Source of the DNA: Lewinellaceae bacterium
Lineage (GTDB): Bacteria > Bacteroidota > Bacteroidia > Chitinophagales > Saprospiraceae
DNA: 64,000 nt
Assembly: GCA_020636375.1 (NCBI GenBank)
Contig: JACJXZ010000002.1
Location: 744,001 to 808,000 of the forward strand
Reading direction: 5' to 3'
The notes below the pieces were generated by a model. That model did no database searches and was not told the DNA's origin. It saw nothing but the letters and a program-made list of their open reading frames with translations. Shown piece by piece: positions 17,882-26,051 of this stretch (position 1 is its first letter; each line of letters opens with the position of its first letter). A program made the position numbers and the translations under genes.

Positions 17882-18994
17882 ATGACAATTGAACAACAGA
17901 ACGCTCCGTTGGCCATCCGGCCGGCGCAGGAGACGGGCGTCTTTTACGCCCGGGCACCAGAGAAATGGATTCCTTCCCGGATACTCCGTTGTATTGAGCA
18001 ATGGGCGGGGCTGGGCAGTATTTCCAACCTGCCGGTAATCGAATATGCCTCCCTCAGCGGGCCGGTCAATTTCACCCCCCTGGCCAGGGCCGGCAAAAAA
18101 AGCAAGATCATCATGATCAGGATCAGCAACCCCACCCAGGTCCGCTTCATCGAACAGTCCCTGCTGATGTTAAACGAATGCCTGCCGGTTAATGGGTGCC
18201 TGCTGGGGTGCCTGGACAAGGGTGCCCATAAGGGCAGGCGCCGGCAACCCGAACCGCTGCCCGCTGCGCTTCCTGCCAGCTCAGACGGCCTGTTCCGGAA
18301 AGCCTTGCTGCCGCTGTATGCGTTCGCAGAAAAGGCCTACCGCTGGCTGGAAGGCCCAAACCACGCTTTTCCCGACATGAGAACCTGCGGCCGGCTCATG
18401 GCCTACGGCTTCAGCCTCCTGGAAGTCTTTGAAACGCCGGAGGAGCGCTACTTCGTCGCCCGGAAAGCCCGGAACCAAAAAACGGAACCCCGGGCCGGCC
18501 GGGGGCCGCTCATCCGGTTGAAACGGGTGGGGAAGGGCGGCAGGTGGATCGACGTATACAAATTCAGGACGATGTATCCTTACGCTGAACACCTGCAGGA
18601 ATACATCTATGAACACTATGGGCTTCAGGACGGAGGGAAAATGAAAGAGGACCCCCGCGTAACCCCGCTGGGGCGCTTCCTGCGGAAGTACTGGCTGGAC
18701 GAGCTGCCTATGCTGTTTAACCTGCTAAGGGGCGACCTCAAGCTCTTCGGCGTCCGCCCCATCAGCGAACAATACCTCAGCCTTTATCCCGAAGAGTATC
18801 GGCAATACCGCAACCGGTTCAAGCCCGGCCTGATCCCTCCTTTTTACGCCGACCTGCCCAAGACCCTGGAGGAGATCATGGAATCGGAAAAGCAGTATCT
18901 GAAAGCTTATGAGCAGCGCCCGTGGCTCACGGACTGGCGGTACTTCCGAAAGGCCTGCTACAACATTTTCTGCCGGGGAGTGAGAAGTTGCTAA
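17882..18994 (+). CDS. Initiating sugar transferase (bacterial sugar transferase family, no N-terminal membrane helix)
   Basis: 370 aa from ATG 17882; an in-frame upstream start at 17723 would add 53 unsupported residues. The C-terminal half is the polyprenyl-glycosylphosphotransferase domain: LKRVGKGGRWIDVYKFRTM, DPRVTPLGRFLRKYWLDE, LPMLFNLLRGDLKLFGVRP and FKPGLIPPFYADLP. Unlike WbaP/WcaJ there is no bundle of transmembrane helices. The N-terminal ~190 residues look like a methyltransferase-related domain (SNPTQVRFIEQSLLMLNECL, then NGCLLGCLD), the form common in Bacteroidota. The enzyme would load the first sugar-phosphate onto undecaprenyl phosphate and thus start repeat-unit synthesis for this locus. 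A strong terminator follows. Confidence 0.87.
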   Translation: MTIEQQNAPLAIRPAQETGVFYARAPEKWIPSRILRCIEQWAGLGSISNLPVIEYASLSGPVNFTPLARAGKKSKIIMIRISNPTQVRFIEQSLLMLNECLPVNGCLLGCLDKGAHKGRRRQPEPLPAALPASSDGLFRKALLPLYAFAEKAYRWLEGPNHAFPDMRTCGRLMAYGFSLLEVFETPEERYFVARKARNQKTEPRAGRGPLIRLKRVGKGGRWIDVYKFRTMYPYAEHLQEYIYEHYGLQDGGKMKEDPRVTPLGRFLRKYWLDELPMLFNLLRGDLKLFGVRPISEQYLSLYPEEYRQYRNRFKPGLIPPFYADLPKTLEEIMESEKQYLKAYEQRPWLTDWRYFRKACYNIFCRGVRSC

Positions 18995-19021
18995 GATTAT
19001 CCCCATTCCTCAATTATTTTC

Positions 19022-19057
19022 GGGGGTTCGCCTGTAACAGGCGACCCCCTTTTTTTT
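19022..19057 (+). terminator. Rho-independent terminator of the polysaccharide locus
   Basis: Stem arms at 19022-19035 and 19037-19049 (GGGGGTTCGCCTGT paired with ACAGGCGACCCCC, one bulge) are directly followed by eight T at 19050-19057. It lies 28 nt after the sugar-transferase stop, in the gap to the convergent XRE gene. Confidence 0.92.
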
Positions 19058-19076
19058 GCCCCGGAGGAAGAGAGGC

Positions 19077-19499
19077 CTATTCTTCCGGGCCGCTCTCCTC
19101 TTTCAGCTCCAGGCCCAGCCGCCGGGCCAGGGCCGGGGCGTTTTCCCGGATTTCCCGTTCCAGTTCGGCCAGCCGAAGGCCCATCAGCTCGTTGAGGCGC
19201 TCGATGGTCTGGAGCTGTTTCTGGGCCTCTCCGAACCTGGATTTATACGCCGTATCCTTTTCCAGAAGGATGCCTTCCTGCTCCAGGATGTCTTCCTTTC
19301 GCAGGTCCTTTCGGGCAAAGTCGTCCAGGGTAACTTTAAACAATTCACAGAGCCGGAGGGCCACTTCCAGAGGAGGAGTCGCTTTGCCCTTCTCATAGTC
19401 GCTGATCGCTGCGCTGGTTTTTGCCAGGTATTCGGCCAGGTTCGCCTGCGTAAGGCCGCGCTTACTCCTTAAGTACTTGAGGTTGGAGGAGATATGCAT
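19077..19499 (-). CDS. XRE-family helix-turn-helix transcriptional regulator
   Basis: 140 aa from ATG 19499; an in-frame TTG at 19508 is a less likely start. The N-terminal HTH_3 domain covers residues 6-60 (LKYLRSKRGLTQANLAEYLA, then SAAISDYEKGKATPPLEVAL, then LCELFKVTLDDF). The C-terminal half is highly charged and probably a coiled coil for dimerisation. No ligand or protease domain is present. It is divergent from the DUF2442 gene across a 208-bp AT-rich region with promoter-like boxes in both directions, so autoregulation and control of that gene are plausible. Confidence 0.88.
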   Translation of the reverse strand: MHISSNLKYLRSKRGLTQANLAEYLAKTSAAISDYEKGKATPPLEVALRLCELFKVTLDDFARKDLRKEDILEQEGILLEKDTAYKSRFGEAQKQLQTIERLNELMGLRLAELEREIRENAPALARRLGLELKEESGPEE

Positions 19500-19537
19500 T
19501 AAACTCAAGAGATTATTGGGTTTTTCCTAAATATAGT

Positions 19538-19580
19538 CAAATATAATCCTTGCCTTTAATTATTTTCTGGCTTATATTTG
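19538..19580. promoter_or_regulatory. Divergent promoter region, Bacteroidota type
   Basis: On the + strand TTG (19550-19552) and TATATTTG (19573-19580) are separated by exactly 20 nt, a perfect match to the Bacteroidota sigma-A consensus, and would drive the DUF2442 gene at 19708. On the - strand a second TATATTTG box (19545-19538) points toward the XRE gene but lacks a clear -33 TTG. The region is distinctly AT-rich. Confidence 0.65.
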
Positions 19581-19707
19581 CTATTAATTATTTCGCCTGT
19601 TTTTGGCTAAGCAATATAATCAAATTGCTTTAGCATCACCAAAGGTTTGTCCGGATTAACCTGCAACAAAGTAAAACTTCATTCCATAACTGTCAAAAGC
19701 ATAGTGT

Positions 19708-20016
19708 ATGGGCACCCCCCTATTCCTCAAGGTAGCCGGTATAAAAAGCATTGAAGGATATACGGTCCGCCTCGTCTTCAACAACGGAGAAACCCGCATT
19801 GTTGACTTCCTGAAATTCTTCAGCCGGGAACGAAAATTCGAAAGGGCCCTGCTGGAAGACTTCGAAAAATTCAGCTCCATGGAAGTGGTCAACGGAACCC
19901 TGACCTGGCTCTGCCTGGGCGTCACCATCCGGGACGCCAAAGGCCGCGAGGGCTTCTATGCCTTCAACATCGACCCGCGGCTGCTGTACGAGTTCGGGGA
20001 GGAAGAAGGAGAGTAG
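19708..20016 (+). CDS. DUF2442 domain-containing protein
   Basis: 102 aa. The sequence has the DUF2442 pattern: a strand-rich N-terminus (YTVRLVFNNGETRIVDFLKF), a central DF-KF segment, and WLCLGVTIRDA near the C-terminus with an acidic tail. Members are small proteins often found near toxin-antitoxin or XRE genes; biochemical function is unknown. The divergent XRE gene and a consensus promoter upstream suggest a simple regulator/target pair. Confidence 0.8.
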   Translation: MGTPLFLKVAGIKSIEGYTVRLVFNNGETRIVDFLKFFSRERKFERALLEDFEKFSSMEVVNGTLTWLCLGVTIRDAKGREGFYAFNIDPRLLYEFGEEEGE

Positions 20017-20052
20017 AGGGGAGATTGTCGGATGGCTGGAAGGTCGAGAGCG

Positions 20053-20292
20053 GGAGTGTTCAATTTTCTGTGCCTTTTAAGGCTATCTGTCTAAGGTTGG
20101 ACACTCCATGCCTCCTGCACACGCTTGGCCTCGACTCCGCTCGGCTTTCCCCTTTCCCCTTTCTGCTGTCCAGCGTTCGGCCGAGCTCACGCCGAGGCCC
20201 TTAGGCGGGTAGCCTCTTTTAAAAAACGCCTCCTGGTTTTCAGCGAACGGCGAACAGCGAACAGCGAATTGCAAACAGCAAATTGCAAACCC
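20053..20292. repeat. Intergenic word repeats and palindromes between DUF2442 and trmD
   Basis: Contains an 11-bp imperfect inverted repeat (GGAGTGTTCAA at 20057 with its partner ending about 20107), the motif CCTCGACTCCGCTCGG at 20129-20144, a 27-nt dispersed motif at 20171-20197 shared with 45342-45368, and a run of GCGAACA/GCAAATT words at about 20241-20290. No gene is supported. Confidence 0.7.
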
Positions 20293-20296
20293 TCCC

Positions 20297-20977
20297 CTAC
20301 TCCTCCTCCAGCAACCCCGGCCGCCGCTCCTTCGTCCGCCGCTCCGCCTGCTCATACCGCCATTGCTCGATTTTTTTGAAATTGCCGGACAACAGGACCT
20401 CCGGCACCTTCCAGCCCCGGAAGTCCTCCGGGCGGGTATAGACCGGCGGGGCGAGCAGGTTGTCCTGAAAGGAGTCAAACAGGGCGGAGGTCTCGTCGTT
20501 GAGCACGCCGGGCAGCAGCCGGCCAATGGCATCGACGAGCACGACCGCCGGCAGCTCCCCGCCGGACAGCACGAAATCGCCAATGGAAACTTCCATCGTA
20601 ACATAGTGTTGCCGGATGCGCTCGTCGATGCCTTTGTAGTGGCCGCAGAGGATCAGCAGGTTCTCTTTCAGGGACAGGCGGTTGGCCAGGGGCTGGTCCA
20701 GGCGCCGCCCGTCAGGGGTCATATAAATGACCTCGTCGTAGGCGCGCTCCCGCTGAAGGCCGTCGATGCAGTTGGCCAACGGCTCGGCCATCATGACCAT
20801 GCCGGCCCCACCACCGTACTGGTAGTCGTCTACCTGGCGGTGCTTGCCCAGCCCGTAGGCGCGCAGGTCGTGGAGGCTCACCTCCAACAGGCCCTTTTCC
20901 CGTGCCCTCTTCATGATGGAGTGCTGCAGGGGACTCTCCATTAGTTCGGGCAAGACGGAGACGATGTCAATCCTCAT
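20297..20977 (-). CDS. trmD: tRNA (guanine-37-N1)-methyltransferase
   Basis: 226 aa, normal TrmD length. TrmD uses S-adenosylmethionine to methylate G37 next to the anticodon, preventing frameshifting. SPOUT trefoil-knot motifs are intact: MRIDIVSVLPELM at the start, DDYQYGGGAGMVMM (about residue 50), LILCGHYKGIDERI (about 108) and IGDFVLSGGELPAVVLVD (about 132). The C-terminal helical domain follows (GNFKKIEQWR). It appears monocistronic, with repeat arrays on both sides. Confidence 0.96.
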   Translation of the reverse strand: MRIDIVSVLPELMESPLQHSIMKRAREKGLLEVSLHDLRAYGLGKHRQVDDYQYGGGAGMVMMAEPLANCIDGLQRERAYDEVIYMTPDGRRLDQPLANRLSLKENLLILCGHYKGIDERIRQHYVTMEVSIGDFVLSGGELPAVVLVDAIGRLLPGVLNDETSALFDSFQDNLLAPPVYTRPEDFRGWKVPEVLLSGNFKKIEQWRYEQAERRTKERRPGLLEEE

Positions 20978-20984
20978 ACGTTTT

Positions 20985-21136
20985 AAATCTTGTCAATCCT
21001 GTCTACAACACGGGCCCGCATATCCTGTAAATCCTGTCAATCCTGTCTACAACACGGGCCCGCATATCCTGTAAATCTTGTCAATCCTGTCTACAACACG
21101 GGCCCGCATATCCTGTAAATCCTGTTCATCCTGTCT
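20985..21136. repeat. 44-bp tandem repeat (3.4 copies) built from ATCCTGT words
   Basis: Units start at 20985, 21029, 21073 and 21117 with period 44 and almost no divergence (AAATCCTGTCAATCCTGTCT, then ACAACACGGGCCCGCATATCCTGT). The fourth copy decays after about 20 nt. It has contiguous copies and no unique spacers. It lies directly upstream of trmD on the coding strand. The same ATCCTGT words recur at 63411-63500 and 63690-64000. Confidence 0.9.
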
Positions 21137-21225
21137 CCCCAAAGCATCCAGCCTGCCAAACCTGTCTACAAACAATCCCGGCAGCCACGACGGCACAGCA
21201 ACACGCCAGTCAATCCTGTCCAGGC

Positions 21226-21882
21226 TTAATTTACTTTCAACAACTCCACCTCAAAAACCAAAGTAGAATAAGGTCCGATTTTGGGCCCGGCGCCACGGGG
21301 GCCATAGGCCAGGTCGGAGGGGATGTACAATTTCCATTTCGAGCCTTCCGGCATCAGCTGCAGGGCTTCCGTCCAGCCGCTGATCACCTGGTTGACGCCG
21401 AAAGTGGCGGGCTGGCCGCGCTCGACGGAGCTGTCGAAGACAGTGCCGTCGATGAGGGTGCCGTGGTAGTGGACGGTCACCTTATCGGTAGCGCCCGGCT
21501 TTTTGCCTTCGCCTGACTGGAGCACTTCGTACTGCAGGCCGCTGGGCAGCACGGTTACCTCCTCGCGTTGAGCATTGGCTTCCAGGAAAGCCTTGCCTTC
21601 CTCGATATTGCTCTGAAATTTGGCCTCTTGTTTCTTCTGCATATATTCCTGAATGATGTTGTTGGCTTCCTCCATACTGAATTTAGGCTCATTGCCGGCG
21701 AGCATGTCGTGAATACCGGCATTCAGCGATTGCTCGTCAATCTTATCAAAGCCCTGGCTTTGCAGGTTTTGCCCCAGCAGGATGCCCAGGCTGTAACTTA
21801 ATGAATCCATTTCTTGTGCGTTTGCGGATGAAAAAAGAAAGAGCCCTCCGAGGAGGAAGGCTATGGTTTTGATCTTTTGCAT
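21226..21882 (-). CDS. FKBP-type peptidyl-prolyl cis-trans isomerase (Mip/FklB-like)
   Basis: 218 aa. A Sec signal peptide (IAFLLGGLFLFSSANA-Q) predicts periplasmic location. Residues 25-120 match the FKBP N-terminal dimerisation domain (SLSYSLGILLGQNLQSQGFD and a long helix). Residues 125-218 form the FKBP domain: VTVHYHGTLIDGTVFDSS, VISGWTEALQLMPEGSKW, YIPSDLAYG and LVFEVELLKV. It would assist folding of exported proteins by proline isomerisation. It sits between trmD and ubiX with no obvious functional link. Confidence 0.94.
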   Translation of the reverse strand: MQKIKTIAFLLGGLFLFSSANAQEMDSLSYSLGILLGQNLQSQGFDKIDEQSLNAGIHDMLAGNEPKFSMEEANNIIQEYMQKKQEAKFQSNIEEGKAFLEANAQREEVTVLPSGLQYEVLQSGEGKKPGATDKVTVHYHGTLIDGTVFDSSVERGQPATFGVNQVISGWTEALQLMPEGSKWKLYIPSDLAYGPRGAGPKIGPYSTLVFEVELLKVN

Positions 21883-21991
21883 GGGTATGTTTTTTCAGGA
21901 TTAGTTGATACTGGTTATTTTAACGACGCGAAGAAAAGAAAATTTCGCGACTTGTTCCCGGAACCGCCCTCAATTCCTTGAGTGGATTTGG

Positions 21992-22549
21992 CTACTCCCC
22001 CCAATGGTAGGTATCCAGCTCCAGCCCTGCCAGGCCGATCACCCGGTCGACGACCGTAGCGGCCAGCTCTTCGAAATCCTTCGGTTTGCTGTAAAAGCTG
22101 GGGCTGGCCGGGCAGATGATGCCGCCTGCTTCGGTGAGGGCCTTCATGTTGCTAAGGTGGATGAGGTTGTAGGGCGTTTCGCGGGGCACGAGGATGAGGC
22201 GCCGGCGCTCCTTGAGGGCCACATCGGCGGCGCGGGTAGTGAGGTCGTCCGAAATGCCGTTGGCAATGCGGCCCAGCAGGCCCATGGAGCAGGGGCAGAT
22301 GATGACTACGCCGTACTGCGCGGAGCCGGAAGCGAAGGGCGCCATGAAATCCCGCTTGCCGTAAAAATCGAAGGGATAGTTTTCATAACTCTTGTCCCCC
22401 AACTCGTACTCCCAGTTGAATTTGGCGTTGTCGCTCATCACGACGCCAACCGCCTCCAGCTGATCCCGGAGCTTCGCCAGTTTGTCGAGCAACACTTTGG
22501 CATAAATGCTCCCGCTGGAGCCACCGATGCCGATCGCTATTTTGGCCAT
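21992..22549 (-). CDS. ubiX: UbiX-like flavin prenyltransferase
   Basis: 185 aa from ATG 22549; an in-frame start at 22630 would add 27 unrelated residues. UbiX joins dimethylallyl phosphate to FMN to make the prenylated flavin used by UbiD decarboxylases. Motifs: KIAIGIGGSSGSIYAKVLLD at the N-terminus, ICPCSMGLLGRIANGISDDL (about residue 95) and LILVPRETPYNLIHLSNM (about 125). No ubiD gene lies in this window. Confidence 0.92.
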   Translation of the reverse strand: MAKIAIGIGGSSGSIYAKVLLDKLAKLRDQLEAVGVVMSDNAKFNWEYELGDKSYENYPFDFYGKRDFMAPFASGSAQYGVVIICPCSMGLLGRIANGISDDLTTRAADVALKERRRLILVPRETPYNLIHLSNMKALTEAGGIICPASPSFYSKPKDFEELAATVVDRVIGLAGLELDTYHWGE

Positions 22550-23081
22550 AGTCGTTTTTTTGGATTTTCCGGAATTCGCTTGAAACAGCCCCGGCGAAGG
22601 CTGTGGTGTTATTCTTGTCAATTTGCTCAAACAGCAGATAATATGAAAGGTTGAAAACCACCAATTGAATCCTGCCCGAACAGCCCGTTGATCAATATCA
22701 TTGCTCCGTTCCTGTATTTTAATTAACTTAGGAAGTTATTAAACCGTGACTTTACCTAAGGGCAATAGGTTTTCCCAGATGGGATGTATGTGTTTAGCGC
22801 TTAAGAACCTTAGAAAGACCGGAGCGCGAACCTCATTATTTTTCATAAATTAAACAGGGGGTTTGCCGTGATAGTCGACAGGCGAACTCTAGTCGCCAGC
22901 CGACATCACATCCCCTTATTAATATTTGAAACTCAATCAGGTCCGCGTAGGCAAGGAGCCTAATCTGGTTTCATTGACGCGGACCTGGAGGGCCACGCTC
23001 CAGATAGCGCCAAACATATACCATAGGAAAAACTATTGCAACAGAATATCACATACCAGAACGAACAAAATACTCCTTCCT
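22550..23081. other. 532-bp intergenic region with structured segments upstream of the ACT-domain gene
   Basis: No gene is supported. At 22874-22912 there is a nested hairpin (GTCG...CGAC around GGCGA / TCGCC). At 22938-22989 an 11-bp perfect inverted repeat (CAGGTCCGCGT with ACGCGGACCTG) encloses a smaller AGGC/GCCT pair, followed by GGAGGGCCACGCTCC. The stretch from 22840 to 23010 could fold as a two-domain leader RNA of the gene at 23082. It does not match a riboswitch class I can recognise. Confidence 0.45.
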
Positions 23082-23495
23082 ATGGCCACCAAAATACGCC
23101 GGGTAGAATACTTCTACGCCACCGTCAAGGACCAGCCGGGCCAGGCCTACCAGTTCCTCCAGCAGTTGGCTGACCTCGGGGTCAACCTGCTCGCCTTTAC
23201 CGCCGTGCCGGTAGGCCCGTCCAGCACCCAGCTCTCCATTTTCCCGGAGGACTCCAGAAACCTGATCGACCTCGCCCGCCATTCCGGCCTCCGGATCGAA
23301 GGGCCGCACCACGCCATCCTGGTCCAGGGCAACGATGAGGTCGGCGCCCTGGCCGATATCCACAAGCGGATTTACCAGGCGGGGGTCAATATCTACGCCT
23401 CCACCGGCGTGGCTACGGACAAGGAAACTTACGGGTACCTGCTCTATATCCGCCCAGAAGCCTTCGAGCGGGCGGCCCAGGCGCTGGGGCTGTAG
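23082..23495 (+). CDS. Small protein with two ACT domains
   Basis: 137 aa from ATG 23082; an in-frame start at 22926 would cross the inverted repeat and is unlikely. Two ACT-like halves are visible: residues 4-60 (VEYFYATVKDQPGQAYQFLQ, then LADLGVNLLAFTAVPVG) and residues 70-130 (HAILVQGNDEVGALADIHK, then RIYQAGVNIYASTGVA). ACT domains bind amino acids or other small ligands as regulatory modules. No enzyme domain is attached, so it is probably a free-standing sensor. A long structured 5' leader precedes it. Confidence 0.78.
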   Translation: MATKIRRVEYFYATVKDQPGQAYQFLQQLADLGVNLLAFTAVPVGPSSTQLSIFPEDSRNLIDLARHSGLRIEGPHHAILVQGNDEVGALADIHKRIYQAGVNIYASTGVATDKETYGYLLYIRPEAFERAAQALGL

Positions 23496-23512
23496 TCCTC
23501 CTGCCCGGGCGG

Positions 23513-23600
23513 CTATTGGTTGTTTGTTGTCGGTTGTTAGCCCGGGAACCCAGGCCTTCCGGACAGACAACAGACAACAAACAACCGGCAACAGCCCTGT
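23513..23600. repeat. Palindromic TTGTTTGTTGTC word cluster between convergent genes
   Basis: GGTTGTTTGTTGTCGGTTGTT (first 20 nt from about 23518) is mirrored by GACAACAGACAACAAACAACC at about 23571-23592. The pair can form a long imperfect hairpin between the ACT gene and the convergent esterase gene and might serve as a two-way terminator, although no T-run is present. Confidence 0.6.
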
Positions 23601-23629
23601 CACATTACAGAATACCCCATTACCTCCTC

Positions 23630-25609
23630 TTACGGCTTCTGCGTCGACACCTTCAGCTCATCCGTCCGGAACGGGGCGGCGGGCAGGCCGGCGTCGTTGT
23701 ACAGGTCCAGCTGCCCGGGGTTGTCTGCCCAGGCGTAGCGGACGTATCGCGGGGCGGGCACCGCTTCGCTGGATACCAGCACGGTATTGTCCTCGCTGAT
23801 ACGGGCTTGGGCCGGGTGGAACACGCCGTCGGCACCGGCGACGGAGAACCCGCGCAGCCATTCCAGGCCGTGGCGGCTGATGAGCTGCCGGCCGAAATGG
23901 CTGAAATACAAGCGGATTCGGTTGTCTTCAATTTTTGACGCCCGGTAGACCGGCCCGCTGTATTCGAGCGCTTCTCCGTAGACGATGGCGCGGGCGGTCA
24001 GGGCCAGCCGGCGCCCCACTTCCTGTTTGTTGCGGGGGTGGATATCGTCCGCCTCGCCGATGTCGATGGCCACGGCCATGCCGGTATGGGGTTCTTTCAG
24101 GGCGCGGGCCTGCGATTCGCGCAGCTCCGCCCATTGGCTCTCCGCCGGTTCTTTCTGCTCTTCGTGGAAGTTGGCCAGCTGAACGAACAGGAAGGGGAAG
24201 TCACCCTGTCCCCACTGTTTCCGCCAGTCGCGGATCATCAGGCGGAACCGCTCCCGGTAGCGGAAGGCGTCCCCTGCGTTGCTCTCGCCCTGATACCAGA
24301 TGGCGCCGCGGATGCCGAAGGGGATGAGGGGGTGTATCATGGCGTTGTAGAGCAGGGCCGGCAGGCTGTTGGGGTGCAGGATCGCCGGCCGGGGCGGCAA
24401 CTCGCCGGTACCAATGGAGAAATGCCAGGGACCGGCAAGGGAAATGGATCGCCTGGAAGTGATGATTTTCAACGCTTCCGGCTCGCCATATATGCCGCCG
24501 CCGCCGCCGGTGTCGATCACCCGGACGGTGATGGTGTTTTCTCCTTCCCGCAGCAACCCGGCCGGCACGGCATAGGATCGGTCGGCATTGTATTGGTTGA
24601 TCATCCGGCCCACCTCCACGCCGTTGACATAAGTGACGTCGCTGTCATCGATGGGGCCCAGTTCCAGTTTTACAGGTCCGGCCACTTCGCCGGCCGCCAG
24701 CGTAAAGGCCCGCTTAAACCAGACGGCGCCGTCCAGTCCTTCATACCCGGCATCTTCCCAGGGCTGGGGCAGCTCCATGGTTTTCCAGCCTCCCCAGTCA
24801 TAGCCTTCCTTATGCCATTCCTCCTTTAACCCCTTGTCCTGCTCGTCGATGGCTTTTTCCCAGGCGGCCTGTTCGGCACGGGAACGCTTCATCATGTCTT
24901 CAAAGTCCCTCTCTTCAAGCCCCCTGGCTACTTCCCCCAGCTCCGGGTCACCGGCCAGGGCTTCGGCACTCGTCCAGGTTTCCACTGCCGTCCCGCCCCA
25001 GGTGGCGTCGACCAGCCCGATGGGCACGCCCAGGTTTTCATGCAAATGCCGGCCGAAGAAATAACCGACGGCCGAGAAATCAGCCGCCGCCGCCGGGCTG
25101 CAGCGCTCCCACTGCGCCGGCAGGGTATTGCCCAGCGGCTGGGTATTCATATCCTTTGGCACGGTGAACAGGCGGATTTGCGGGAAATCGGCGGCGGCAA
25201 TTTCCTGCTTTGCGTCATTGGCCAGGCTCATCGGCCACTCCATATTCGACTGGCCGGAGCAGAGCCATACTTCGCCCACCAGCACGTCCTTCAACACAAC
25301 AACGCTGTCCATGCAGTGTACTTTCAGTTCGTAGGGGCCGCCGGCGTCCATGGCGGGCAGCGCTACTTCCCAGCCTCCGTGCTCATCCGTCCTGCCGACA
25401 GCCGACTTGTTGTCCAGTTCTACCCGTATTGTTTCGTCGGGCGCCGCCCAACCCCATACCTTTATCGCCTGGCCCCGCTGCAGGACCATATGGTCGGAAA
25501 ATATGTGGGGCAGGGAAAGGCAGGGCTGGCCCGGCTGGCTGGAAGTGGGTTGGATATAAAAGCAGATAAAGAAAAGACACAGGGCGGTAGATTGGAGAAT
25601 GGGAGGCAT
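23630..25609 (-). CDS. Secreted sialate O-acetylesterase (SGNH-type, SASA family)
   Basis: 659 aa with a short signal peptide (MPPILQSTALCLFFICFYIQ). The nucleophile block LCSGQSNMEWPMS lies near residue 120. Further SASA blocks are LVDATWGGTAVETWTS (about 210), GAIWYQGESNAGDA (about 430), FPFLFVQLANF and the catalytic Asp-His pair in EADDIHPRNKQEVGRR (about 525). An inserted beta-sandwich (about residues 280-380) resembles a galactose-binding domain. The enzyme would remove O-acetyl groups from sialic acid or plant/algal glycans in the periplasm or outside. It is a single gene; no other sialic acid genes are nearby. Confidence 0.92.
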   Translation of the reverse strand: MPPILQSTALCLFFICFYIQPTSSQPGQPCLSLPHIFSDHMVLQRGQAIKVWGWAAPDETIRVELDNKSAVGRTDEHGGWEVALPAMDAGGPYELKVHCMDSVVVLKDVLVGEVWLCSGQSNMEWPMSLANDAKQEIAAADFPQIRLFTVPKDMNTQPLGNTLPAQWERCSPAAAADFSAVGYFFGRHLHENLGVPIGLVDATWGGTAVETWTSAEALAGDPELGEVARGLEERDFEDMMKRSRAEQAAWEKAIDEQDKGLKEEWHKEGYDWGGWKTMELPQPWEDAGYEGLDGAVWFKRAFTLAAGEVAGPVKLELGPIDDSDVTYVNGVEVGRMINQYNADRSYAVPAGLLREGENTITVRVIDTGGGGGIYGEPEALKIITSRRSISLAGPWHFSIGTGELPPRPAILHPNSLPALLYNAMIHPLIPFGIRGAIWYQGESNAGDAFRYRERFRLMIRDWRKQWGQGDFPFLFVQLANFHEEQKEPAESQWAELRESQARALKEPHTGMAVAIDIGEADDIHPRNKQEVGRRLALTARAIVYGEALEYSGPVYRASKIEDNRIRLYFSHFGRQLISRHGLEWLRGFSVAGADGVFHPAQARISEDNTVLVSSEAVPAPRYVRYAWADNPGQLDLYNDAGLPAAPFRTDELKVSTQKP

Positions 25610-26051
25610 ATACTTGTTTTTTTGATGCTGAAACCTGAAACCAGGAAATATGGGAGGAAATATAGGAAAATACGTGGAAATGTAATGGAAACACTATGGA
25701 GATGTGTGGATATAAAAACATAGGGGGTTTCGAACAGGGGCGCAAAGGAGGCGGGGCGGGCGCTTTTTATCGCATAGACCGCATAGGGGGGGGGCGCGTA
25801 GGGCACATAGGGGGGGCGGGCGCTTTTTTTCACATAGGCCGCATAGGGGGTTTTCACATAGAGAACATAGACCGCTTTTTATGCCGGCCCGGCTTATTAC
25901 TTACTTGTTATCAACAGGCCGCCAAGCGCCCCGAGCGAAGTCGAGGGGCGCAGTCCTACCTTATGCCTAGAGTAATTTTGGCAGTGGGTTAAATCCGCTG
26001 GACAGATCAACGGATTCAACCCACTACCGCATTTTCACCTCATTGGCAGCC
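25610..26051. other. 442-bp intergenic region with degenerate CATAG / GGGGCGGGCGC repeats
   Basis: No gene is supported. At about 25752-25793 and 25812-25852 two ~40-bp degenerate direct copies share GGGGCGGGCGCTTTTT, a CACATAG/GCATAG pair and CGCATAGGGGG, and a third partial copy runs to about 25880 (CATAGAGAACATAGACCGC). CCGAGCGAAGTCGAGG at 25931-25946 is the near-complement of the motif at 20129-20144. The block lies between the 5' end of the esterase gene and the 3' end of the giant secreted protein gene. Confidence 0.6.

Noticed and set aside
20985..21136. Possible CRISPR array
   Set aside because: Repeat units are directly contiguous with period 44 and no variable spacers; no cas genes are nearby.
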